Of a stretch of DNA of 64,000 bases, positions 13,527 through 26,000 are shown piece after piece; the first letter of the stretch is position 1, and every line of letters begins with the position of its first letter. Location: the NCBI GenBank assembly GCA_013396525.1, contig VWYX01000725.1, positions 248,001-312,000 of the forward strand, written 5' to 3'. The notes under the pieces were generated by a model, which saw nothing but the letters and a program-made list of their open reading frames with translations, was not told the origin of the DNA and searched no databases. Source of the DNA: Chaetorhynchus papuensis (lineage: Eukaryota; Chordata; Aves; Passeriformes; Rhipiduridae). Both the position numbers and the translations under genes were made by a program.

Positions 13527-13895
13527 TAAAAAGCATGGAAAGAAACAAAACCCAATTCCCTCCCCAGCAAAATTATAAAAGGAATTAAGGAGCTACTTCT
13601 AAAATCAGAATAAGTTAAGTGTTGAATATACATTTATGTACAATTATGAACACTATGAACAAGACATTTTAACAGGTTTAGTGGAAAATCCTCCAATCTA
13701 CAACACAATAAAATAATTAATCAATATGGCAATGGTGATTTAGAAGAATTGCTCAACTATTTCAAGTTTGCAGAACTCAGCCACTGAATCAACAAGTAAG
13801 GGGTTGAATCTTCAATACATTCTTTTAGACAAAGAGGTTCATTAGTAGAGTTCAAGTCTCTGTGGTGTTTTTCACGCCTTGCTAGAGAATCTCCG

Positions 13896-14079
13896 TTAGT
13901 CAATATCGCTGAAGTCACTGACTGGTTCTCCATGGACTCGACTCAGGTGATTCATAGCACGATCAAAAGCAATTCTTACTGCTTTTCGTATGCTCGAGTT
14001 ACGTCCTTCCATCATTTTTAACTTGTCTATGGTCTCATCTATCCCAAGGGGAACCATTTTGGATTTGGGAAGCCACTGC
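13896..14079 (-). CDS. BRD1: BRD1 exon W11: end of PWWP domain, C-terminus and stop
   Basis: 184 bases. One base completes the W codon, then 60 codons and TAA. It reads QWLPKSKMVPLGIDETIDKL, then KMMEGRNSSIRKAVRIAFDR, then AMNHLSRVHG, ending EPVSDFSDID. These are the C-terminal PWWP helices. SDFSDID differs only slightly from the mammalian end as I recall it. The acceptor is tgttacag. The 3'UTR follows directly. Confidence 0.96.
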
Positions 14080-17000
14080 CTGTAACAAAAGGGCAAAAAA
14101 TAAATCCGTTAAATATAGAATAAAATCAAGAGGTTTGTCCAGAAATGTCAGGGCTACTATGCCATGTTTCTCATATTGCAGATCAGCTTTGCCATCTTAA
14201 GCAAAACAATAAAACACCTTTTAAGGTAGTGCTTACTTGCCTTAAATATTTAAAGAACATGAAATACTGAAAAAATCTCTTCCATAAAACAGAGGATACG
14301 TTCCAATTCAGTGGTATTTAGTGACTAAGTACCAACAGAAAAAAATTAGTCTGAAATACTGATGCAGTTAAATAGGCAGCAGCAACTAACAATGGGCATG
14401 GCTCAAGAGTCACCTGATACAGTATTGCTTCTCTTCATTCTTTCCTTTCCAGTATTACAAGGAGTTTTCAGATGATGGATTTTTGCCTTACACTTCAGGC
14501 ATCTCGATTTGTTCTTTATGGGGAAAGCTAAACTGGCAAGGAAGTTCTGCTTAGCATACTTTGACCCTGCAGTATGAAATCCCACCAGCTCCATATTCAG
14601 GGTACTTTTCTGTTTTAAGCTCAAATTCTGGGCATAGAGGAGTGATAATGGAAAAATCTCTATCTACCATTCTAATTAAAGCATTCTAAATATTTATTTT
14701 AAAGTAGAAACTAAATTTACGTTATTTTCATAAATGTTGATTGTAATCCTGTTTTCTTAAATTACACACATTAAGGAAAACAAAACTTAAGTAAATTAAT
14801 AAATATCTATCAAGGTATGTTACTGTAGTCTGCAATCCCAATCCTAAAAAAGGCAGAAGGCCTCCTTCTGTTTAAAAACATTAGTTTGGGAGACCATTTG
14901 GAGCCAAATCAACAGGAAATCAGACAGTCAAATCTGCAAAAATTTTCTTTTAAGTAAGTAAAATTGAAATATTGAAATATTTTCATTCTCTTAAAGCACT
15001 CTAAACTACAGCCCTATTGTATTGCACATACACACTGAAATAAAATGTGAAGAGTCAGTACAAGGACACAGACAGTATGATAACAGCATGAAAAGCAGCA
15101 GTCTAACCATTATCAGTTTTACTACAGATCAGAGGAAGTTTTAAGAAGGTATTTTTAAAAGAAAGCTTTCCAAGTCCTCCAGATGTAAGTGGTGAAGACA
15201 AAGAAACAAATATGAAAATCCACAGGTGATAAGATACTTGTATCACAGATTGAAGGTGACACACCCTGCAAATGAATGAAAATCACAGACAGTGGCTCAA
15301 GACTGAAAGACACAACAGAGGGAGAATTCTGAGTGCCAGAATAATCACAATAAAAGAATCATTACCAAAACAAGTTGGTGGGGTCAGGGAATAGGGGAGG
15401 AAAGGGGCTGGAAAAAGTATTGAGCCTTTTCCTGTCCATCTATGCAGAGTACCCACTGAGAGACAACTTTGCACAATATTTATAAGATTTAGGACCACCT
15501 GTATATAGAGACTAATCTGAAAAGTTTAAGCTGCAGAGGACTCCCCAAATCAAGAAGCAATCACAGCAATTACTAAGAAAGAGGCCAGGAAGAACATGCA
15601 TTACACTGGTGACACCAGTAAGAGAAGAAAATGAGAGATAGAATGCTGAGTATGTTTAAATGCAGATGTTCTCTGCCAACAGAGGCAGAAGAATGCAGGA
15701 TCTTATGGAATCCTGTGCAACTGAACAAAGACAATTATGAAGAACTACCAATTAATTAAGAAAATAATTGAAGAACACAGAAATTATGCCAAAAGATCTA
15801 AGGGGCAGAAGAGCAAGCATCAGTTATAAGATTTAGGCAGGAAGTTATTTCAGTTATAATGTACTGGCACAGAGAGAATCAGGAGAATGGCAGCATCACC
15901 AGACACCACATACAACCATCTAAAGAGGAAACTGATACCTAAAAGTAAGCAAATTCAAGAGAAAAACTGAGTTATGGACAGATTTACAGTTAGCTTGACC
16001 TGCATGGAAACTTGGAGAGGAGAGGGTCTACAGAGAACACAAAAAAGAAATACACAGTTTGATGAAAGGTAGACGAGAAGCTTCCATGTCTAGGAAAAAT
16101 CCACCAAAACTGAAAACAACCCTAACAAAGAAAAGAACACCAAAACACCTAGTGTGTCTCCCCATTACCCCCAAGAAAAACCCCACCAGCCCTAAAACCA
16201 AAGACCACTCAGGAGGGAAAGAGAATGTTTTGATGTGTGAATTATCCCCCTTCTACATCCATTGCTGATACCAAAATAATTGGAAAAAGGGAAGGTTTCA
16301 TGAAAAAATTTATAAAAGGCTAAGAACTTCAAATGAAAATGTTAATAAAGCATTTAACTGAAGGCAGGTTAAAAATGCAAAGAAAACTCTACTTGAGTAG
16401 ACTGGGGGGAGAAGTGTAATTTGGAAAGCAACGATGAAGGATAATAGAGATATATGTTAGACTGTTACTTTTAAAAAACCTATGAAGCAATGAAGCAATT
16501 TTATCAGGTCAATAAATGAAAGCAGCTTGCAAATAAAAAAGGCTATGTAATGACTTCTATTATTTTCTTCCAAACTGACCATAAAAAGACATCTTTCAGT
16601 GATATATACCTTGGTCCAAAAACAGACTCAAATATGAAACTTTAACCTTACAATTCATACTTCCATAGGAATGATATCCATGGAAAAATAATGTTTCAAT
16701 TTTCTTCTGGACGAAAGGTACAGGTTTTTAAAATGTTAAGTCACTGTATGAAACAATACATTTCAATAACATACCAACTTCTTTTATTGTCAAAAAATAG
16801 TACTAAGAATAGTTTCTCATCTGATTTGGTCTGCATTTGTTCTCCAATTTTCAGTACATCTAGAGGTGGCACTGGTATAGTAACACCGTTGTGATGGCCA
16901 GCAACACGAGGCATCTTAGGGTCAATAATCTGTAAGAGAGAATAAAGGACAGTTCCTTAGGACATTAAAATGATTTATTAATAATTTATTTAATAAATAA

Positions 17001-20000
17001 TTTATTTTAAGAAGGTATTACAAATTAGGTTAACAAGAAAATAATAAAGTAAACAGCCACTGGATATAAACTGACTTTGTGTTACACACAACTTTTTGAC
17101 ATAAGCTGAACAGCCATAGTGGAAACTAGTGGCAGACTTGAATGAAAACACTGAAAAAAGCATTTTTCACCCATATCAGTTCTTCTTAAAAGTCCCATCT
17201 GAATTTTACTTAGTAAAACTTTGAGACTGACAAGCAGGTTTTAGAATGAAAAAGCCAAACCAGGATTTCTAAAAGCTGTAACTGGCCTCAAATTTGGGGG
17301 TTTGAAATTAATACACCTTAAAGAAACAACCTGTGTTAAGGTATGTCTGTAAAATACATGCTCCATACTCAAACTCTGAAGCAAAAATCTTACAAGGAAA
17401 AAAAAAGGGTATCACTTTCAGATATCTTGCATATCCAATTTAATAACTCAGTCTTCAGCAAAACATGCAGTTACAGTCACAAAGTCTTTCTAAACAAAAC
17501 TTGAGGAGAGAGGGAATATGCTGCTAACATTAAACTAACTTCTACCCTGATAGAAAAATTCCCTTGGTAGGCAGATCACAGCATTATGAAGTGCTTAGCT
17601 TCCACCCAAAGAAAGGTTTTTACTCCATGACTGTTCTACCCATCTCCTACTCTACAAACTCCTGTTGTTCTTCTAGCATCCACACTGGCACCAATCTTAA
17701 TCCACAGTAAACTGACTTTGGAAACTGAACAGAAAGCTAATACTGTGGGCAGCTTGTAGAAATCAGAAGAATTTTCTTCTCCTGATGGAGGTTTAACTCC
17801 TCGATCAACTTATCCCACTCTCAGAAACACCACTGCGGACATAAAGGAGAAGGCAGAAAAAGAATCCTTTGGTCTTCATCAGCTTTTATCTAGTGCTAAC
17901 ACCTTTCAAGAGACAATCAAATCATCAGATTTTCAGCATCTGAGCCAAGTTAGCCACCGAGAGCACTCAAGTGCTCTGAATGTCACCTCCAGAGGTTTTA
18001 ACCTGACTCCATATGATTACATTTCACGTTGTCCTTAGAACACACATATTAGAAGTCACGATTGTCCAGACTCATATATAAATCGAGCCAGGATATGAAC
18101 TGTTCATATAACCCCAAAGACCTAAAGCCAAACACCTTATCAACAGTTTCTCTGCAAGCCTTGATGTAAGTAGAACTGTGTCTATTTCTCCCATATTAAC
18201 AGAAGCATATATATCTCCTATATTAAAAACAGCTTTAAGTTTCCAGTGCATCATTCACAACTGGTTGCAATCAGTCAGTTCGTTCCAACAATTGAGTTTT
18301 TTGTTTCTTTAATGAGCTGTAGAATCAGGAGTATTTTTATACTCATCTTGCAGTAGAAATAATATATAATGCAGAAACAAAGACTACTGGGACAAGTATG
18401 CTGGTTTTAGCATGGATAGAGGCAATTTTCTTTGCAGTAGGTGGTATGGGTATTTTATGGTATAGGTGGCATGGGGCTATCTTGTGGATTTGGGCTGAAA
18501 ACTGCACTGACTATATAGAGATGGTTTTGTTAATGCTGACCTGTGCTTACACAGAGCCAAAGCCTCTTCCCCTTCTCATATTGCCCCACCAGTGAGGAGG
18601 CTGGGGGCGCACAAGGGAGGGGAGGGGAGGGGACACAGCTGGAACAGCTGACCCCAACTGACCCTAGGGATATTCCACATCCCAGGGCATCATGCTCATT
18701 ATACAGAGCTGGGGGAAGAAGGAGGAAGGTGGGGACATTCAGCGTGATGGTGTTTGTCTTCCCCAGGCACACGTGACGGAGCCCTGTGTTCCTGGGGATG
18801 ACTGAACACCTGCTGCCCATGGGAAGGGGTGAATGAATTTGCTTTGCTTGTGTGCACAGCTTTTGCTTTCCCTGTTAAACTGTCTTTATCTCAACCCACG
18901 AGTTTCCTCACTTTCACTCTTCTGACTCTTCCCCCACCCACGGGGAGTGAGCAAGCGGCTGCAGGAGGCTTAGCTGCTGTCAGGGGTTAAACCATGACAC
19001 AGGAGTATAGCACATCTCAAAGGACAGGCAGGGTAGCAGAGATTACTGACTTAAAATCTGATATTGCAGTAACTTTACAAACTCAATGCACAGTCAAGAA
19101 GGCAGAATAAGCTACCTTTATTGAACCTGAATGGGAAATTACCAATTACTTCAAGTTTGCACGTGGTGTTTTCAGACCAGAAACAGTAACATTACTTCTG
19201 GGAAGGTGGGAGCTTACCAGAGCTGGGTAAGAGGGATATCCACTGCATTTGGCCCATACTACTTTTAGAGGCTCAAGAACAGATGTTGCAGCATCAGTTG
19301 AAATCCACATACTGCTATGCCCAACTTCTAAAAACAAAGAAATATAAAATTAAAATGTTCCAGAATGAAACCTCAGACAAATCTTCTGCAGTTCTTGGTT
19401 TCCTAATCAATAGCTCATGATCATTAGAATCCAAATATTAATACCAACTTTCACACACATACCGATAAAAATCAGGTAGTGTTCATAACAGCTCTTTACA
19501 TGACACAACTACTTTATTCCAAGCCTACTCATAAAGAACAAGGGTTTAGACACTTCTAGAAATAGCGTATCTGAGAACATCTTAGTTCTTAGGAAGTGTT
19601 TGCCAAATTCCAATAATTCTTTCCCTTTGAAAAAGCTCCAAAGAAAACATAAAATTATGGTACTTCAAGTAACAGTTTCTTTTACAACTGTGATGACAAT
19701 CCTGTCAAATAGGTGAGGATTTTGAAGATGCAAGTTGCATGGTATATGTTTCCAAGTGCTGGATACCTGGATACCCATATAGCACCTGGTAACTCAACGA
19801 TATTTGTTTGCTACACCTTTCTATTCATATGCTTAAGTTCTAACCCACATTTTGATTTCTATTTATTTTTAACAAGTTCTCTTGGTCTCTCTGCCCTGCC
19901 CTTTCCTGCAGTCAAGTTCAAAAACATAAACAGGTTTCCAGGCAGCAGCACTAATGTTTTATTTCTTCTCAAAACAAATAATTGAGTTTATGATACTGTG

Positions 20001-23000
20001 CACTTCTACCAGAATCCTCCATTTTCTTCTCTGTTGCTGACCAATGGATTGAAGCCTGAGACAGCTTTAAGCCTTTCAGTCGACCAAAACCACAAGTGGT
20101 CCCCTAGATACAGTCCAGAGACAGGTCAGAAGACAGTGAGTTATACCCTCAAGATGGAACTGGGGGTGGTGATTAAAGGGGGAAAAGTTATCCAAGTTGA
20201 TATGCTGTAAAGGTGAGGCAGCATTTCTGGTATGAGGAAATGTGGTACCAAGATACATTTCAGGGGCTACAGCTTTACTTTCTCTCAGCAGTAAGGCAAG
20301 TAAGGCAAGAAGTAGCTCACTGTTTGCCAAAATACAACTTACTCCTCAATTATTCTCAGTCCACTCCCATTTCAAATGGGCACTGCTTATTTATAATGAA
20401 AGGTTCTATCTCAACATTACAAAAACGTACTAGGGGAAAGAAGTGGTTTAAGACCTTTTAAAAGCAGAAATAGCAAGAAAAAAGTGTTTAAAGTGATCAC
20501 ATAAAAAAAATTAGTTCCATCATTCTGCACAGTAAGTTCTATTTCTCAGCTCTGTTAATAACAGTTTGTAAAGTATTCAAGTGCCAGTTAGAAAGAGCCA
20601 TGAGCGTTTCAATTAATGCATCCTTCCTTTACAGACTGTTTCTAAAAATATGTACATAGAACTGTATCTGGTACATAAAAACAGTACAAGTCCTCTTGTT
20701 CAGGGCAGCTAACAAGAAAGAAACCTACTCTGTTCTCAGCTGCAAAGAAAACGGTATTTTAATGCTGAATAGAAAATCATACACAAGCTGACAGGATGCA
20801 TGCAGCCAGACTCAGAGACTTCACAGGTGTATATACAAATAAGAGTCTCGGAATTCTTCCTACTCAGAATTTATTCCACATGGTAGTAAGGGGTTACTAA
20901 TCTAGGACATATGACTACTAATTTTCTTTTACAAGATCTGTAAAAGAAAACTCATATTCTCTTTTTCTTTTAAAACCTCTTTATTTCCTCAGGCTAGGAG
21001 AGACAATTAATCAAAATCAGAGTCAGATACTATTCTTTTAAAAGTCTTTAAAGCATCAAAAGCAGAATCCAGTAGTTTCTGGAAGGATATCAACAACAAT
21101 TTCAGAATGTTTAATGTATTTAAGCAGTGAAAATAAGAATGTTAGAATCTGTCAAATAAATGGACAAAATTATAGTTATACAATACTATTAAGAATACAA
21201 TTACTTATAGTTACCAGCTGCAATTCTTGCTGCTTTGGCATAATTTCCATTTTCAATGCATGATATCAATTCACTTCGGTCTTCCAGTGTGTGTCTCCGT
21301 ATCAGGGCAGGTTTACCTTTACCACACTTCGGTAGACTGAAACTACAAAAGTATTAGTATTAAAACCATTACTTGATAATTAATATTGTTCACTATAAAT
21401 CAAAACTTTGGACAAGAATTTTAATTTCATCAGTACAGAGTAAAATCAGTAGAGCAAGCTCTAAAAATATTATGTGAAATGAGTACAAACAGCAACATAA
21501 AAGCCAAACCCCTGATTATTTTCATGCACAGAATTGCCTGGTTATCAGCAGAAGACAGTTCCACTGCTCCAACAGTTCTATTACATAGAAAACACAACTA
21601 TTCTCTCTTTAATTTTTCACTACAAATTCCAGTCTTTCAATTGTGAAATGTTTATACTCAAAATGGGAAATTTGTTCTCTGCACACTTTTCTTCAAGAAA
21701 TCATAGAATCTGAACAACAATTATACTGACAATTTGATCTAGAATATCACATTTAAAACAGATGCAATATTAAATTCTCTTTGTTTCTGAAAGCCTGTTT
21801 TTTTTTTTTGCATTAACACCATTCCCTTAATGTGAACACATGAAGAAAGTCCTCTTTTTTTTTTGGTAACAGATTCACCCTATACTCTCCTGTATGTCCC
21901 ATCCTCATAGCCCAGGACTGGAGACAGCTACCTTTTACCCAGAGATTAGTGCTCTTTCAAAAGATACACCATGGGTGATGGAGACACTTATCAGTGGTGG
22001 CAGAGGTGTCCATTCTGACAGTCCTGCCTTTAACAACAGACTCCATGGAGAGAAAGTCAATAGCTGGTACACAGTTACTATCATCACTGTAGTACCTAGC
22101 CAGCAAACCACAGACTGACAACCGACAGTTCCAAACCCATTGAATTACTACCTTTTCTGTGTACAAGACTCTGCTTTCTAAGTTGCTTCTCTCTCACCCT
22201 CACAAAAATAAACACACACATTTTTAGTGTTCTAGATTAGGAACGTAATTAAACCAAGATACTATATGCACAAACATATCTGTATCTTTACAGAGTAAGA
22301 GAAGAATAGTCAGTTTAAAATGTAACTGCCTGGATATACAATAACCTGAATTCAACAGAAGAATCCCAACAATCCTGAAAGGTATCTCGGATCTGACATA
22401 AATGAGAAAATTGAAATACGTTCTTTTTTCCAAAATTTATGCAATCCTCCAATGTGGGTCACATTTAGTATAGAAAACTGATATATCCAGTCTGAAATTT
22501 GTATTTCAGATTTACAGTTTTACCTTGAGTTACACAAGAGACTGTTACTAGATGAAATACTAGATTCTGATGCACAGCGACGACGAGGTTCAACTTTTCT
22601 TCCTGGAGTATCATCTAATGCTCTCTCTTTACTTTCATCTCCAAAACCATTTGATAGACCTGCAGCATAACACAAAAAGTAAACTGCATAAACTGGAAAC
22701 CACACCACTTTCATTAACAACTTTTTGTATTCACACAATGTATCATTATTGTTTTGTTCTTCAAATATTTTGGTGTGATGAAAAAGAACAGGAATATTAA
22801 CAAAATATTTAATTTCAAAAAAGCATTATAAATAGGAAGTTCCTGTTGTCCAAATTTTAAAGACAGGATGAACATTTATGTAAGGTACAAAAAAACGAAA
22901 GCAGAGGTTGTAATATGCGAAACGCCAAATTGGAATAGCAAATCAGTTTTTGCATGTAATGTTTCCAACTACTAAAACAATCAGCCTGCAGAAGCTGAGT

Positions 23001-26000
23001 AGAAAAAAAACTCCAAGAAAATAGAATGTTACAAATCAGGCAGATTACCAAGGTAACAAAAGACTCATCTGAATGCAACGCTGTAATCATTAAAATCCTT
23101 TTCAAACACTCTAAGTAAGACTGGTATGGATTTCTTCGTGACACTATAGAGTTCTTCCTGGTAGTCTTTCTATTTTAGTAAATTCAAACTGACTGACACG
23201 ATGATGAGTGTTTTCTGTCACCAATAATCAATAATATACATGTTACTGTTTTAATTAGCCTTCCCCTAACACAAGTTTATATACATTGATGGATATTACA
23301 TTTTAATTCCACAAATGTAATGAAAACATTAAAAACACTTTTATATTATAAGTTACTTATTTGATCAGCTGTTGCCAATCCTGCTCTGGGTTTGCTATAC
23401 AAACAGTATTGTCCTTATTAAACCATTTCTATACTTGATTAAAGAGACAAATGAAGAGTTTTAAGATAGCATTCTGCAGACTTTCCAGGGTGTGTGGGAG
23501 TGTGTGTGGGCGTGTGGACATCAGGACTAACAAGGAAAGAATCCAACAGAGACCCTAGAATACCATCAGAAATGCACTCACTAAAGGCAATGGTACCAGC
23601 CTGCAGTCAGCTACCACAAACTATAGGCTACAAAGAGACCAAAATTTTAACACAAATTTTATTCTGAGCATGCTGCTCACAACACAAGAAAAAGCTACCC
23701 ATCCCAGCCATCCTGTCACTTCCAGAGACTTGAAAGCCATCATGATCGTTGTACATTTTAGACACAGTCAAACTAGGTTATGTAGCTTCACATGCCCCTC
23801 CACAGGGCATTGTAGAATAAAACAATCATGGAACAACTCCTCCAGTCTGTTTGCTATAAAGACCTCTGCAAAGAAGGCTGACAACTAAGGAACTTGAGCT
23901 TAGCAAGTTACTTTGTACAATCCAGTAATTTTTCAAGCATTTCCACACAGTGACTTACGGGATTTTTCCCTCCACCCCAGGAGACCCTCCATTTGGATTA
24001 TCAACACAATTTTAGATTTTGAAGAGAAAAAGGAGAATTTATTCAGTGTTCTGAAAGATTTATATATAAGCATTCTCTTTCATTGTCATTTAGTTGATAC
24101 TGTAAATATTCATTCAAGAGTGTTTGCTTTGTAACTCCTATATTTGTCTTTGATTTCCTACAGAAGAAAAATGATAAAGGCATTGTCCTGAGCATCAAGC
24201 ACCAAACTATTGATCAGCGCTATTGATTAATCTTGTTCTCACTCTCAGCAAGTTGATAAAAATATCTGCAGATTAAGGAGGAGTTGGGTCCTAGACTGTG
24301 CTGAAACAGAGTATGCTTTACGAGAAAGTACACAGGGGAATTTAAGTTATCACAGTACACTTCACATGGCATTTGAGATGAAAAGCTGAAAAAGCCATTC
24401 TGAAAAGGACATCTCTTAGGCCTCTGCAAAAATTATTTATTATACCCTCTCAGACTTATCTTTCAAGTGAGGTGTATAAACTGTTTTGTTTTCATCTTGC
24501 CACAAGCTGGAGACACATTACTCAAGTTATCGCTCAGGCATCTAGCTAATGTGAATCAGCTATCAGCAGAGACAAGTCAGATCACAGACTGAATTTTAAA
24601 CAGAAAGACAGATCAGGTAATGATTGCTGCCAGAACAAGACCACAGTTCAGGTTCCCAATGGACTGTGAAAGTGGAAAGAAGTACCTGTATTATAAGAGC
24701 ATGTGTAAAACATTTAACCATCTATGAGCCAAATGTGACTTGGGTACTTATCTCTGCATACACTGGCTTTGTACTTATACGCACACCCAGGAGAAAAGGC
24801 CTTCATATTTTCATTACTTCAATCAGTTTATGACTGTGCTGTCACCAAAATAGGTATTTTGACACTCTCAGTCCCTGGCAATGGTGTCTTCTCATTGTCA
24901 CCATGTCAGTAGCAAGAAATCCATGGTCATGGTAAGGAGCGAGTTTTCAGCAATGCACTGGACAAAGCAACCATGTGATCACCTGATTGCTGATGCTAAG
25001 AAACAAGGGATACAACAGAAACATGCAACTACAGCAATGGAGACAGCTCTCTGAAGTGGCAGTCCAGCTTTATTCTAGTTTAAATATAACCTGCGAGTTT
25101 AATGACTCATTTAATTCACTTATGATCACAGTAAAAAATGTTTTATCAATCTGTAGAACTGCTTACTAACGGTGTTGTCCTGGTTTCTGCTGGGATAGAG
25201 CAAATTTTGTTCCAAGTAGCTGGTACAGTGCTGTATTTCACTTTAGTATAAGAATAATGTTGATAACACACTAATGTTTGAGTTGATGACTGTGCAGAGA
25301 GTAAGTCAAGGACTTTTCAGTGTCTCCTGCTCTACCAGTGAGCAGCTGCACAAGAAGCTAGGAAGGAGCATGGCCAGGACAGCTAATCCAAGCTGGCCAA
25401 AAGGATATTCTGTACCATGGAGTGCCACGCCACGCCCCATATATAAACTGAAGGCAGTTGGCTGGGAGGAGCTGATCACTGCTGGGGGACGGGGCTGGGC
25501 ATTGGTCAGTGGGTGCTAAGCAACAGTACTGTGCATCACTTGTTTCTCTTGGGTTTTATTCCTCTTTTTCCTATTATTATGACTATTATATTTTACTTTG
25601 TTTCAATTATTAAACTGTTCTTATCTCTACCCACAGGTTTCGCCTTTTTCTGATTCTCATCCTACTGGGGGGAGGGAGGAGTGGGGAAGTGAGAGGGTGG
25701 CTGGGTGGAACTTGGTTGTCAGCTGGGGTTAAACTACAGTAAGTAGGGAAAAAACCCCAAAACATTTTTGACAAATTAGGAATACTAATATGCAAAAGAA
25801 TTTAGATCTTCCTATCGACATATTTTTCTCTTGCTTGTGGAAGTATGAAAAACAAAGAACTTGCAAGCTATCAGCAGTAGTTTTCCTGACCAGCAAGCCC
25901 CAAATTACAGGAGCTTACACAATCCATGACACTCAAGTTTATACAATTCCTGTTTCAGAAGTTATAGGGAACAGGCATTATTTTAAGAAAGGAAAACCTC

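Larger units (their letters stand above)
12165..13895 (-). other. BRD1: Probable BRD1 3'UTR
   Basis: AT-rich sequence follows the stop codon with no further open frame of interest. On the minus strand AATAAA occurs at 13196-13201, 12963-12968, 12612-12617 and 12188-12193. I put the end near 12165 because composition changes there and the last signal is followed by a T/G-containing stretch. Shorter forms using the earlier signals are possible. The boundary is inference. Confidence 0.45.

Noticed and set aside
18530..18820. Proline/cysteine-rich 96-codon minus-strand open frame
   Set aside because: It lies wholly in the LTR at 18399-18999 and overlaps an opposite-strand open frame.
21706..21720. 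ATCATAGAATC stretch resembling a minus-strand CR1 terminus
   Set aside because: Only about ten bases match and no CR1 body follows on either side; it would be the only sense-oriented CR1 in the gene, so I do not claim it.
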